From Epithemia pelagica (Eukaryota; Bacillariophyta; Bacillariophyceae; Surirellales; Surirellaceae): 64,000 nucleotides of DNA. The stretch is from contig OX337241.1 in NCBI GenBank assembly GCA_946965045.2, positions 620,001 through 684,000 on the forward strand. Reading direction: 5' to 3'. Below, in pieces: positions 10,872 through 17,763 of the stretch. A program made the translations under genes and the position numbers. Under the pieces are notes generated by a model. It saw nothing but the letters and a program-made list of their open reading frames with translations, was not told the DNA's origin and made no database searches. How positions within the stretch are numbered: the stretch's first letter is position 1; every line of letters begins with the position of its first letter.

Positions 10872-11508
10872 AACATCAACACCAAGTCCAATATCTATCA
10901 ACCAAAGATATCGAACGCTCATACGAAAGAAAACAATTAAATGGCTCCCCGGTTGAGAAGGTCATCTATTCAGCTACTTTGTTGCTCCCTTGTGTATGGC
11001 ATCATTTCGTAAGGCAACGTAGAATTTTGATGTGAACATCCGGAAGTCGATACCTCTACTCGAGCTAGAGAGCTAGTATCTAGGTCTGTCGAGTCACGTC
11101 GTCCCCGGACTCCCTCTCTCTTCTTTGATCGCGCATACTGGATACTGGAGTGTTGAGTGTTGAGTGTTCCCTTTTGGGGTTCTTGTTCTTTGCAGAAAGT
11201 GGGATTAGCCGCGAGGTCGGGAATCGCGAGAGGCAAGAGCTTTCGATTTTCGGAGAAATAATGTGACAGAGAATCGAGACACATACGAGCACGAGTATGG
11301 ACGTAGATACGAGTAGTAGATACGTCAGTTGACCTTCCTCTCATTCTCTCGTTGTTCGTTGTTCTTCCACACCATAAACTTGGCTCAATTTTTTGTTGGT
11401 TTGGTCGGTGAACCGCATACACTTCTTGCTTACTCTGAACGGAACGATGCACCACTTGCAGTGGAACCCAAAACACTCTCGGTGGAATCCAAGACAGATG
11501 GAAGTTAC
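10872..11508. other. Intergenic region between T-protein and copy B
   Basis: Contains the 3' UTR of the T-protein gene and the upstream region of the next gene. There is a TGTTGAGTGTTGAGTG direct repeat near 11150-11166 and TACGAG-rich words near 11280-11320. The open frame continues upstream of 11509 but has no ATG there. Confidence 0.4.
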
Positions 11509-12261
11509 ATGGTAGAGTCGACATTGGCACCAAAAGCTCCTTCAGTCAATGGGAAGAGCAGGGTTCGCGTAGCCAAGCCTCGTCCTCATCGCAAGCGGCG
11601 CCGACCAGTGACAATGACGGTTCGCTTCCACAATATTGTTATCCAACGGCAGTCCTACACAGCGTCATGGGCTTCCAACAATGGTGATGGCGGTCAAAAA
11701 AGCAATGCCTTGGATGTTTCTACGTTGTGGTACAGCAAAAGCGAATACGCCCAGTTCAAAGCTTCGCTTCGCAATGACACGAAACAAGTTATCGAACAAA
11801 GTCGAAAGACCAAGCTAGCACGAGTTTCTGGTATCATTTCGGACGTTTTCCGAACCATTGCATCGTCTAGTGTGTTTGGACTTCCAAAGAAGACTCTGGA
11901 CACCAAGGCTTCCTTTACATCTTCGTACCTTCCTCTGTCATTGGATGGTCCAGATGTAGAGACGCTTCCATTTCATGATTGCCCTGATGTGGTTGGATTG
12001 GAGCGTGTTATGGACGTGGATATATATCGAAACCGTCGACGTCGTCGAAGTACGCTCATGAAAGCTATTGAGGATGTTCAATCGCCGGTCTTTTTGCAGC
12101 AGCAATGTCGCAATGACCGAAATTTGAGGGCTGTTATTCTTGGTCAAGCCTGCGAAACCATTAGCAGTCCTTCTGTGCTTTTTGCTCAATACCTGGGAAG
12201 AGCATCGGCTGCAGCAGCCTTTTGTTCTTCCTCAGTGGACGTTGTAGAAGCACACTCTTGA
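11509..12261 (+). CDS. Unknown-family protein (copy B)
   Basis: 250 residues, single exon. The frame is open further upstream, but 11509 is its first ATG. A very basic leader (residues 18-33, R/K/P-rich, possible nuclear signal) precedes T-V-R-F (37-40). Then follow S-T-L-W-Y-S-K-S-E-Y-A-Q-F-K (71-84), C-P-D-V-V-G-L-E-R-V-M-D-V-D-I-Y (158-173), five arginines (176-180), A-I-E-D-V-Q-S-P (186-193) and a C-terminal block C-E-T-I-S-S-P-S-V-L-F-A-Q-Y-L-G-R-A (215-232). Copies C, D, E and F share these blocks in the same order, with variable Ser/Thr/Gln-rich spacers. There is no signal peptide or membrane helix. The predicted fold is mostly helical. Function unknown; a soluble, possibly nuclear, protein is an inference from the basic clusters. 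Confidence 0.8.
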   Translation: MVESTLAPKAPSVNGKSRVRVAKPRPHRKRRRPVTMTVRFHNIVIQRQSYTASWASNNGDGGQKSNALDVSTLWYSKSEYAQFKASLRNDTKQVIEQSRKTKLARVSGIISDVFRTIASSSVFGLPKKTLDTKASFTSSYLPLSLDGPDVETLPFHDCPDVVGLERVMDVDIYRNRRRRRSTLMKAIEDVQSPVFLQQQCRNDRNLRAVILGQACETISSPSVLFAQYLGRASAAAAFCSSSVDVVEAHS

Positions 12262-12779
12262 AACTCATGGGGACATTCCTTCGCGCATCCTTCAAATACC
12301 ATGTCCACTCACCGTGTCACCATCCTTGGTTGAGCGTGCAGTGCCATGTGCATCTCTAAGGCAGAGTGCTCCATTTCTGGGGCAGTGCATTTTGCAGTAC
12401 GAGTGTTTGGTGACATAGAAAGTTGTAAGACTACCCAATCTATGGGTCGATTACCTCTACCGTCCTACTCCTATGATCTTCAGCTCAAATATTTTGACAC
12501 AAAGTTGCTTTGTAGGAGTAAACGATATGTCTTTAACTACGATAGTGTCAGGTTGCCTCGTTGAAACGTGATTGGGAGTGTTTCGTGTTGGACGACAACG
12601 ACACGTTCCTGACTACTGACTATAAAGAGTTATTCTCAGGAGCTGGCGTAGCTTCACAGTTTACTAGGTAGGTACCTAGCCTGTTGCCGTGAAAACTCGG
12701 CGAACTGCGAATGGAGACCCGCCATCCGCCATCCCGGAACAGAATGAACTTGGAACAGGAATAATAATTTGTCCTTGTG

Positions 12780-13021
12780 TCAGCGCATAGTTTGATATGC
12801 AGAAACATCACTGTTTCGTCGATCTGCTATTCTGGGAATATCACCAAGTTAGCGTAGAGAAGGCCTTTTCGCAACATAACACGGCAGGACTGAATAATAA
12901 TAAGTCCTTGTCAGCGCATAGTTTGATATGCAGAAACATCACTGTTTCGTCGATCTGCTATTCTGGGAATATCACCAAGTGAGCGTAGAGAAGGCCTTTT
13001 CGCAACATAACACGGCAGGAA
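12780..13021. repeat. Tandem duplication, period 131 bp
   Basis: About 110 bp beginning TCAGCGCATAGTTTG and ending AACACGGCAGGA occurs at 12780-12889 and again at 12911-13021, with a single visible difference (AAGTTAGCG against AAGTGAGCG). The intervening AATAATAA...CCTTG sequence is also partly shared. Near-identity indicates a recent duplication. No protein is encoded. Confidence 0.85.
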
Positions 13022-13106
13022 TTGTGATTGAAACTTGAGCTTAAAATATACCGGTGTTAGGGAAACAACCTGTGTCTTTGTGCTCTGAACAGGAGTTTGC
13101 AACTCA

Positions 13107-13111
13107 TCGAT
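13107..13111. repeat. Target site duplication of copia element 1 (left)
   Basis: TCGAT immediately before the left LTR is repeated exactly at 17279-17283 after the right LTR. A 5-bp duplication is the usual product of copia integrase. Confidence 0.9.
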
Positions 13112-13405
13112 TGTTGTACGATGCAAGGATGCCGTCAGCTTCGTCGCTATCGTCGTAGATGTAAAACGTAATTTTACTTTACTGTCTTGATTGTCTCCAA
13201 AGAATGAGCTCTCGTCTTTTTCGCCTTGCTCGTCTTTGGTTTTCCGTATTTCACCACGTCAGCGAACGTAACGCGCTTACCTTCTCGCTCGCGTGATTGT
13301 TCGTGACTCCTTCGATAAGTAGTTCTCGTCATTGTCCCAGTTTGGTCGCCGGGTGGCTCTGAGGACTCGTGGATCATTTTTTCGTCCTCGTCATTATTTC
13401 CAACA
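13112..13405 (-). repeat. 3' LTR of copia element 1
   Basis: 294 bp, begins TGTTGTACG and ends TTTCCAACA on the plus strand. It differs from the other LTR by three substitutions (GTTCGTGAC against GTACATGAC, and one C/T in the CGTC.TCG word). Confidence 0.92.
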
Positions 13406-13416
13406 CGCTCCTCATG
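13406..13416 (-). other. Candidate polypurine tract of element 1
   Basis: Read on the minus strand, the bases directly before the 3' LTR are CATGAGGAGCG, a short purine-rich stretch where plus-strand DNA synthesis would start. Weakly conserved signal; placed mainly by position. Confidence 0.4.
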
Positions 13417-13470
13417 AGTCGAGGAGTCTCACGGAGAGCCTTGCAGGGAATCGATGGGCTTGTGTCCGAG

Positions 13471-16248
13471 TTATACGTCTCTGAATTTGATGAAAAGACT
13501 CCCTTGTAGTGGTTTTGTGTAAAAATCCGCTAACATTTCCTCCGTTGGGCAGTAATGGATGTCGATATTTTCTTGTTCGATTCGGTCTTTTATGAAGAAA
13601 TATCTGATATCCACATGGCGCGACTGCTTCCCCGCTGAAGCTCTTCCGTTTTTCTCTAGTTTGATTGCGCTCTGGTTGTCCTGGGCGAATTTCGTGCTTG
13701 CTATCTTGTATCCTTGGGCCTCGAGGAATCGTTTGGCCCATATCGTGTTTGGGAGGTAGTCACTTGCGCCCACAACCTCGGCCTCAGTCGAGCTCTTAGT
13801 GTTGAGCTTCTGCTTTCTTGATTTTGCGATGATAGCACCTCGCCAAAGGGACATTACACCGCCTGTGTGGCTGCGCATGTCGTCATGTACGGCGAATGAT
13901 GCGTCGACCCATGTCTTGAGATGGGGTACATCGTCTGCTCCGACAATGTATTCCAATTCTTTGGTAGCGTATAGATATTGGAGCACTCGTTTCAATTTGG
14001 CCCAATCGTCGACAGTACATTTGGCAACTCGGGTGCACAAGAACGCGATGGCCGTTTGGATGTCTATACGGGCACGTTGTGACAGGTAGAGTAATTTTGC
14101 CACGATACTGTGAAATTTGTCCTTCTTTTCTTTACTGAGCATCGGTGAATTCTTCTTGATTGTGAAAAGTCCTTTCCTCGCAGGTGTTGATGCTCCTTGT
14201 GTGACATCCTCGCCGAACATGTCGATTGCTTCGTCGATGCATTGTGGCATGATAATGCTGACCGTGCCGTTGTCGTTGATTGTAATCTTCATTCCCAAAT
14301 AGGTGTGTTCTTTTCCTCTACACACCGACATCTTCCCGAATTTTGCTTCGATTGCTGCCACGACATCTTCGATTACCTTCTCTTCCACGTGCGATGCTTT
14401 CAGATCGTCCACGTACCAGGTTACAGTGCATTGACGTCCGTTGATCATTTTGTTGGCCACGCATGGGTCGTACGGGTTTAGTTCGAAACCCATCTCTTTC
14501 AGTGTTGTGGAGAACAACTCGTACCACAGTAGTGCAGATTGAACGCATCCATACAGTGCTTTGTTGAGTCGTACGTAGAGTACCTTGGTTTTTCCTTTCA
14601 TAACGACAAACTTTTTGTATTTCTCGTCGATCTGGCAGAAGATGTCCACTTCGTCACCGGTGAGCTTCATTAATACGTAATCGCGCATAAAAGCATTAAG
14701 GTATGCCCCAGCGATGTCAGCGGTGATGACTTTCCGTCGTTCAACTGCGTCGATGATCAGTGACATGATCAGGGTGTCTGTTGACAGGGCTGGTGAAGCA
14801 GTCTCACTTTTATCGTAGTGTGGTCGCTGGGACCGTCCGTCCGCGCACGATCGTCCCTTAATCTTGCCACAGCGTTTCTCTTTGATCACGTTGACTGATC
14901 TGAGGGCTGCCTTCTTCTGTTGTGCCGTAAGCTTTGATGCGTCCTGGGGATCGAATGTATCTTGATTATCCAATTGTGTGAATTCCTTGAGAAGTGCGTC
15001 TATGGCCTTTTGACCATGTTTCTTGATGCCTGTTTGGGCAGACATTTGGGTGAATATGAAGTGGGCCACCAAGGAATGGATCGGTTTCCGTTCGTTCACG
15101 TTGGTTGTTGCGTGACGGATCGCACGTTGGAGAAATTGCATATGCATGTATGATGTGCTACCGTCCGCTGTGTCCATTTGGTGGTCAAGTCTGTGACTAT
15201 AGGAGCGTGTCCGGCCGCTCCTCAAATTGTACTCGTGTTGGCGGGGTCCGCAATAACTCACCAACATACCGTATGCCGCCGTAACGTCGACGGGGTACTG
15301 ATCCGTCCCACGGGTGAATTGGTTCTCCAATTCGATAAGAAGATTTCCAAACCGTTTCCTATCCGCTCCCTTCAGGAACTGGATAGCCAGGGCACGATCA
15401 CGACTCATGCGTTTCTTCGTTTCGGAGGTTGTCGTAACGTCGGGGTCCAAATATTTGACAATGAGATCCTGTGATCCTTTGTCTACTCCAACTGAGCCTC
15501 CATAATGTTCAAGGACATCGATGTTTTCCTTGAATTGATGCAGGTAATCCGAGAGAGCTTCATCTGGTTGCTGCCGGTGGAGGTAAAAATTGGTGTACGC
15601 GTCGTTCAGAGACGCATACCCATATCGTTTTTCTTCAAATTTGTGCCTGATCCCTTTGATCTGGGTCAGCAACCAAGCACAATCGCAAGCTAGTCGGGAG
15701 GCGTCATACTTTTCTAGTCCTTGTAGTTTGGCTTTCATAGCCTCGCTGCACTGCCCCCAGATTATGGCATAGGCTGCTTGCAAATTACTCTTGAGTATTT
15801 CGCATCGAGTAACATAGGCGGCGACTTGTTTCTCGAAGATTGCAATCTTCAAACGACTCTTCTCTTCGTCTGGGAGATTGGCTGGCTCTTGAACGGACGG
15901 ATTCTTCAAATCTCGGGTAAGAACCACCATGTCGCCCGCATGCTTGAACGTCTTCGCGAAGTGTTCCTCTAATGCTTCCAGTGTTCGGGTGAACTGTCGC
16001 TTTTCATTGCATTCATGGAAGACTTGAAACACGTGGCCGTTCATGCCTTCCGTGTTGCCCTTGAATGCATTACTACTCGTGTGGCCTCCTCTGCCTCCAC
16101 GACCTCCGCGTCCACCACGTCCTCTTCCTCGTCCACGGCCTCTTCCTCCTCGGCCTGGACCACCAGCTCCACGCCCTTCAGGCGTAGTACCTGGCGAACT
16201 GGGGGCGCCGTCCTGGCTGGACGGGTTGGACGCGCCCGAACTGCTCAT
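13471..16248 (-). CDS. Copia Gag-RT-RNase H fusion polyprotein (internally deleted)
   Basis: 925 residues from the ATG at 16248. Order: Ser/Pro-rich start, an RGRGRGRGG tract (about 32-55), a copia-type Gag domain (about 60-330), then an abrupt passage near residue 336 (about 15240) into the region that normally precedes reverse transcriptase. RT shows T-A-D-I-A-G-A-Y-L-N-A (first Asp, about 510) and W-Y-V-D-D (about 612-615). RNase H shows T-W-V-D-A-S-F-A, S-S-T-E-A-E and R-H-V-D-I-R-Y-F, and the frame ends ...F-I-K-F-R-D-V. CCHC knuckle, aspartic protease and DDE integrase are missing, yet the frame is kept across the junction. If translated, it would give a Gag-RT protein that could still be packaged. 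Antisense small frames in this interval are shadows. Confidence 0.85.
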   Translation of the reverse strand: MSSSGASNPSSQDGAPSSPGTTPEGRGAGGPGRGGRGRGRGRGRGGRGGRGGRGGHTSSNAFKGNTEGMNGHVFQVFHECNEKRQFTRTLEALEEHFAKTFKHAGDMVVLTRDLKNPSVQEPANLPDEEKSRLKIAIFEKQVAAYVTRCEILKSNLQAAYAIIWGQCSEAMKAKLQGLEKYDASRLACDCAWLLTQIKGIRHKFEEKRYGYASLNDAYTNFYLHRQQPDEALSDYLHQFKENIDVLEHYGGSVGVDKGSQDLIVKYLDPDVTTTSETKKRMSRDRALAIQFLKGADRKRFGNLLIELENQFTRGTDQYPVDVTAAYGMLVSYCGPRQHEYNLRSGRTRSYSHRLDHQMDTADGSTSYMHMQFLQRAIRHATTNVNERKPIHSLVAHFIFTQMSAQTGIKKHGQKAIDALLKEFTQLDNQDTFDPQDASKLTAQQKKAALRSVNVIKEKRCGKIKGRSCADGRSQRPHYDKSETASPALSTDTLIMSLIIDAVERRKVITADIAGAYLNAFMRDYVLMKLTGDEVDIFCQIDEKYKKFVVMKGKTKVLYVRLNKALYGCVQSALLWYELFSTTLKEMGFELNPYDPCVANKMINGRQCTVTWYVDDLKASHVEEKVIEDVVAAIEAKFGKMSVCRGKEHTYLGMKITINDNGTVSIIMPQCIDEAIDMFGEDVTQGASTPARKGLFTIKKNSPMLSKEKKDKFHSIVAKLLYLSQRARIDIQTAIAFLCTRVAKCTVDDWAKLKRVLQYLYATKELEYIVGADDVPHLKTWVDASFAVHDDMRSHTGGVMSLWRGAIIAKSRKQKLNTKSSTEAEVVGASDYLPNTIWAKRFLEAQGYKIASTKFAQDNQSAIKLEKNGRASAGKQSRHVDIRYFFIKDRIEQENIDIHYCPTEEMLADFYTKPLQGSLFIKFRDV

Positions 16249-16921
16249 CCTTCTCTGCTGAGAGATATCGGATGTTGTTCTTGCCTCGTCGAACGTCCTG
16301 ACCACTATCCGTGTGGACGATTACTTGGTATGCGGTAACTCGGGCAACGACACCCGTGCCGTCACGAATGGTTGGTGCTTCTCCGACGTGGAGCGAAGCG
16401 GGATTGACGATGCGAACTATGTCTCCCACTCGGAAAGCCCTCTTTTTCTTGTGGATGATGTACCGCTAGCCTGAAACCGCTGAGGTCCACAAGGTGCAGC
16501 CACTCTTCAATGCCGAGAGTTCCGCTGTTGTGTATGTGATTGGTTCTCTTTCGGCTCCTTCGTTCTCCGAATAAAAGGTGGTATCACCGTCCGACTCTTG
16601 TCCTCGAGATTGTTGGTGACGAATGACTCCAACGACTTCCACGCTTGAACTGGCCACACTGGATGCAGTGGGCGATGGCCGTTGATACTTGTTTCCTCTC
16701 TGCGCGGCCGCCGGTTTCTTCTCCGACTGGCTGCCTTCTTCACTGTCGCCTGTCTCGTACCCTCCGGGCTGGGACTTTGCCCCAGTCGCAACCCGTGTCG
16801 CTTCAACAATGGGGACTTCCCGGATGCTCTTGATTCGGGCAAGCACTTCTCTCTGTCGAGTTGTGAGTTCTTCGAGTTCTTGGATGAGTTCGTCGATCTC
16901 TTGCTTGTTTGGGCTGGACAT
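16178..16921 (-). pseudogene. Copia element 1 upstream frame (ORF1) with in-frame TAG
   Basis: Begins MSSPNKQEIDELIQELEELT, an acidic coiled-coil-like N-terminus, and passes a Ser/Gln-rich middle. It meets TAG at 16466-16468 (after ...S-A-V-S-G) and continues in the same frame. The continuation has a small beta-rich segment F-R-V-G-D-I-V-R-I-V-N-P-A...G-V-V-A-R-V-T-A-Y-Q-V-I-V-H-T-D-S-G, resembling the KOW/Tudor-like module often seen near Gag in diatom copia elements. It ends at 16178, overlapping the start of the Gag-RT frame in another frame. The stop could be a TGG-to-TAG mutation or a natural suppressible stop; a single copy cannot tell. The overlap suggests frameshifting or reinitiation between frames. 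Confidence 0.6.
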
Positions 16922-16970
16922 GGAAATTGCGTTGATGCGCTTGAAAAGACAGTTTGTAAGATTTCGTGTT

Positions 16971-16984
16971 TTCTTTGGAGACAA
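16971..16984 (-). other. Candidate self-priming primer-binding site of element 1
   Basis: The 14 bases directly abutting the 5' LTR read TTGTCTCCAAAGAA on the element's sense strand. They are the exact reverse complement of 17077-17064 inside the same LTR (sense TTCTTTGGAGACAA). The site does not start with TGG, so it does not look like a site for a tRNA 3' CCA end. In Tf1 of fission yeast the first bases of the transcript pair with the site after the LTR and prime cDNA. The geometry here is the same. Confidence 0.6.
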
Positions 16985-17278
16985 TGTTGTACGATGCAAG
17001 GATGCCGTCAGCTTCGTCGCTATCGTCGTAGATGTAAAACGTAATTTTACTTTACTGTCTTGATTGTCTCCAAAGAATGAGCTCTCGTCTTTTTCGCCTT
17101 GCTCGTCTTTGGTTTTCCGTATTTCACCACGTCAGCGAACGTAACGCGCTTACCTTCTCGCTCGCGTGATTGTACATGACTCCTTCGATAAGTAGTTCTC
17201 GTCATTGTCCCAGTTTGGTCGCCGGGTGGCTCTGAGGACTCGTGGATCATTTTTTCGTCTTCGTCATTATTTCCAACA
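16985..17278 (-). repeat. 5' LTR of copia element 1
   Basis: 294 bp, TG...CA. On the sense (minus) strand it contains TCATTCT at about 17080-17074, which fits the YYANWYY initiator consensus. This places a possible +1 A at 17078, just before the 14-mer that pairs with the primer-binding site. The 79 bp from there to the LTR end would be U5. Confidence 0.9.
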
Positions 17279-17283
17279 TCGAT
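17279..17283. repeat. Target site duplication of copia element 1 (right)
   Basis: TCGAT, identical to 13107-13111. Confidence 0.9.
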
Positions 17284-17543
17284 AAGCTCGGATTACCACC
17301 TCGCCGCAAAATGACGGCTGGAAAGGAACCCAATATGCATACTCGTTCAACTTTTGAACCCAACATCCAACTCTGTTCCAGATGGAATCAACACTGGAAC
17401 ATGGCAGTCTTTTGTCTTTTTGTCGCGCATCATCTTGCTTCTGTTCACCAGTGAGAAAATCACGATGTGAGATGTGAGACTCCCCATGTCTCGACACAAA
17501 GGGAAGTCTGTTCTAAAAACTCTATAGAACGTTCCCCAGCCAT

Positions 17544-17547
17544 TTAT
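17544..17547. repeat. Target site duplication of copia element 2 (left)
   Basis: TTAT precedes the left LTR and TTAT follows the right LTR at 24150-24153. Only four bases match, where copia elements usually give five. Confidence 0.65.
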
Positions 17548-17725
17548 TGTCTCATTCGGGTCGCTACGGATTGGATACGTCATCATGACGTGTAAGGGAC
17601 TAATGACCAAAAGGGAATGGAACGGTCATTATCGGTTACCTACTTACTGGTTTTATGCGTTGGATGTTATGGTTAATCCTACTTAGTCTTTCTTTGGAAC
17701 GGATTCTATCAAGTAGAATAAGACA
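17548..17725 (+). repeat. 5' LTR of copia element 2
   Basis: 178 bp with 5-bp inverted ends TGTCT/AGACA. It includes the palindrome ACGTCATCATGACGT described separately and shows no difference from 23972-24149. Confidence 0.95.
17577..17591. promoter_or_regulatory. CRE-like palindrome in the element 2 LTR
   Basis: ACGTCATCATGACGT is a perfect 7-bp inverted repeat around one base, made of two TGACGT half-sites of the kind bound by CREB/ATF-type and aureochrome-type bZIP factors. It lies about 30 bp into the LTR, where U3 enhancers are expected. The copy in the 3' LTR is at 24001-24015. Function is inferred from motif and position only. Confidence 0.5.
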
Positions 17726-17741
17726 GTTTATCAGACCCACC
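17726..17741 (+). other. Candidate tRNA primer-binding site of element 2
   Basis: GTTTATCAGACCCACC follows the LTR directly. Its TATCAGA core matches the TGGTATCAGAGC site typical of initiator-tRNA-primed copia elements, so this family probably uses a tRNA primer, unlike element 1. The match is partial. Confidence 0.45.
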
Positions 17742-17763
17742 GTCTGGTAGAGGAGAACGAAGA

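Larger units (their letters stand above)
12262..13111. other. Intergenic region with tandem duplication
   Basis: Non-coding. Holds the near-palindrome CTAGGTAGGTACCTAG around 12665-12681 and the 131-bp tandem duplication listed separately. It ends at the target site TCGAT (13107-13111) of copia element 1. Confidence 0.5.
13112..17278 (-). mobile_element. Ty1/copia LTR retrotransposon, internally deleted (element 1)
   Basis: A complete insertion read on the minus strand: 294-bp LTRs at both ends starting TG and ending CA, a 5-bp TCGAT target duplication, a first open frame (16921-16178, broken by one stop) and a Gag-RT-RNase H frame (16248-13471). Zinc knuckle, protease and integrase are absent, so it cannot move by itself. 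The two LTRs differ at only three positions, so insertion was recent. It may have been mobilised in trans by a relative. The internal region starts with a candidate self-priming primer-binding site. It sits 269 bp from copia element 2, which is a different family. Confidence 0.92.

Noticed and set aside
10970-11533. 187-codon minus-strand frame
   Set aside because: Covers the intergenic region and the start of copy B on the opposite strand; composition is unstructured and no domain is seen.
16971-16984. tRNA-type primer-binding site in element 1
   Set aside because: The sequence does not begin with TGG and does not resemble the initiator-tRNA site TGGTATCAGAGC; the LTR complement fits better.
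13471-17063. Plus-strand small frames inside copia element 1
   Set aside because: Antisense shadows of the Gag-RT and ORF1 frames.
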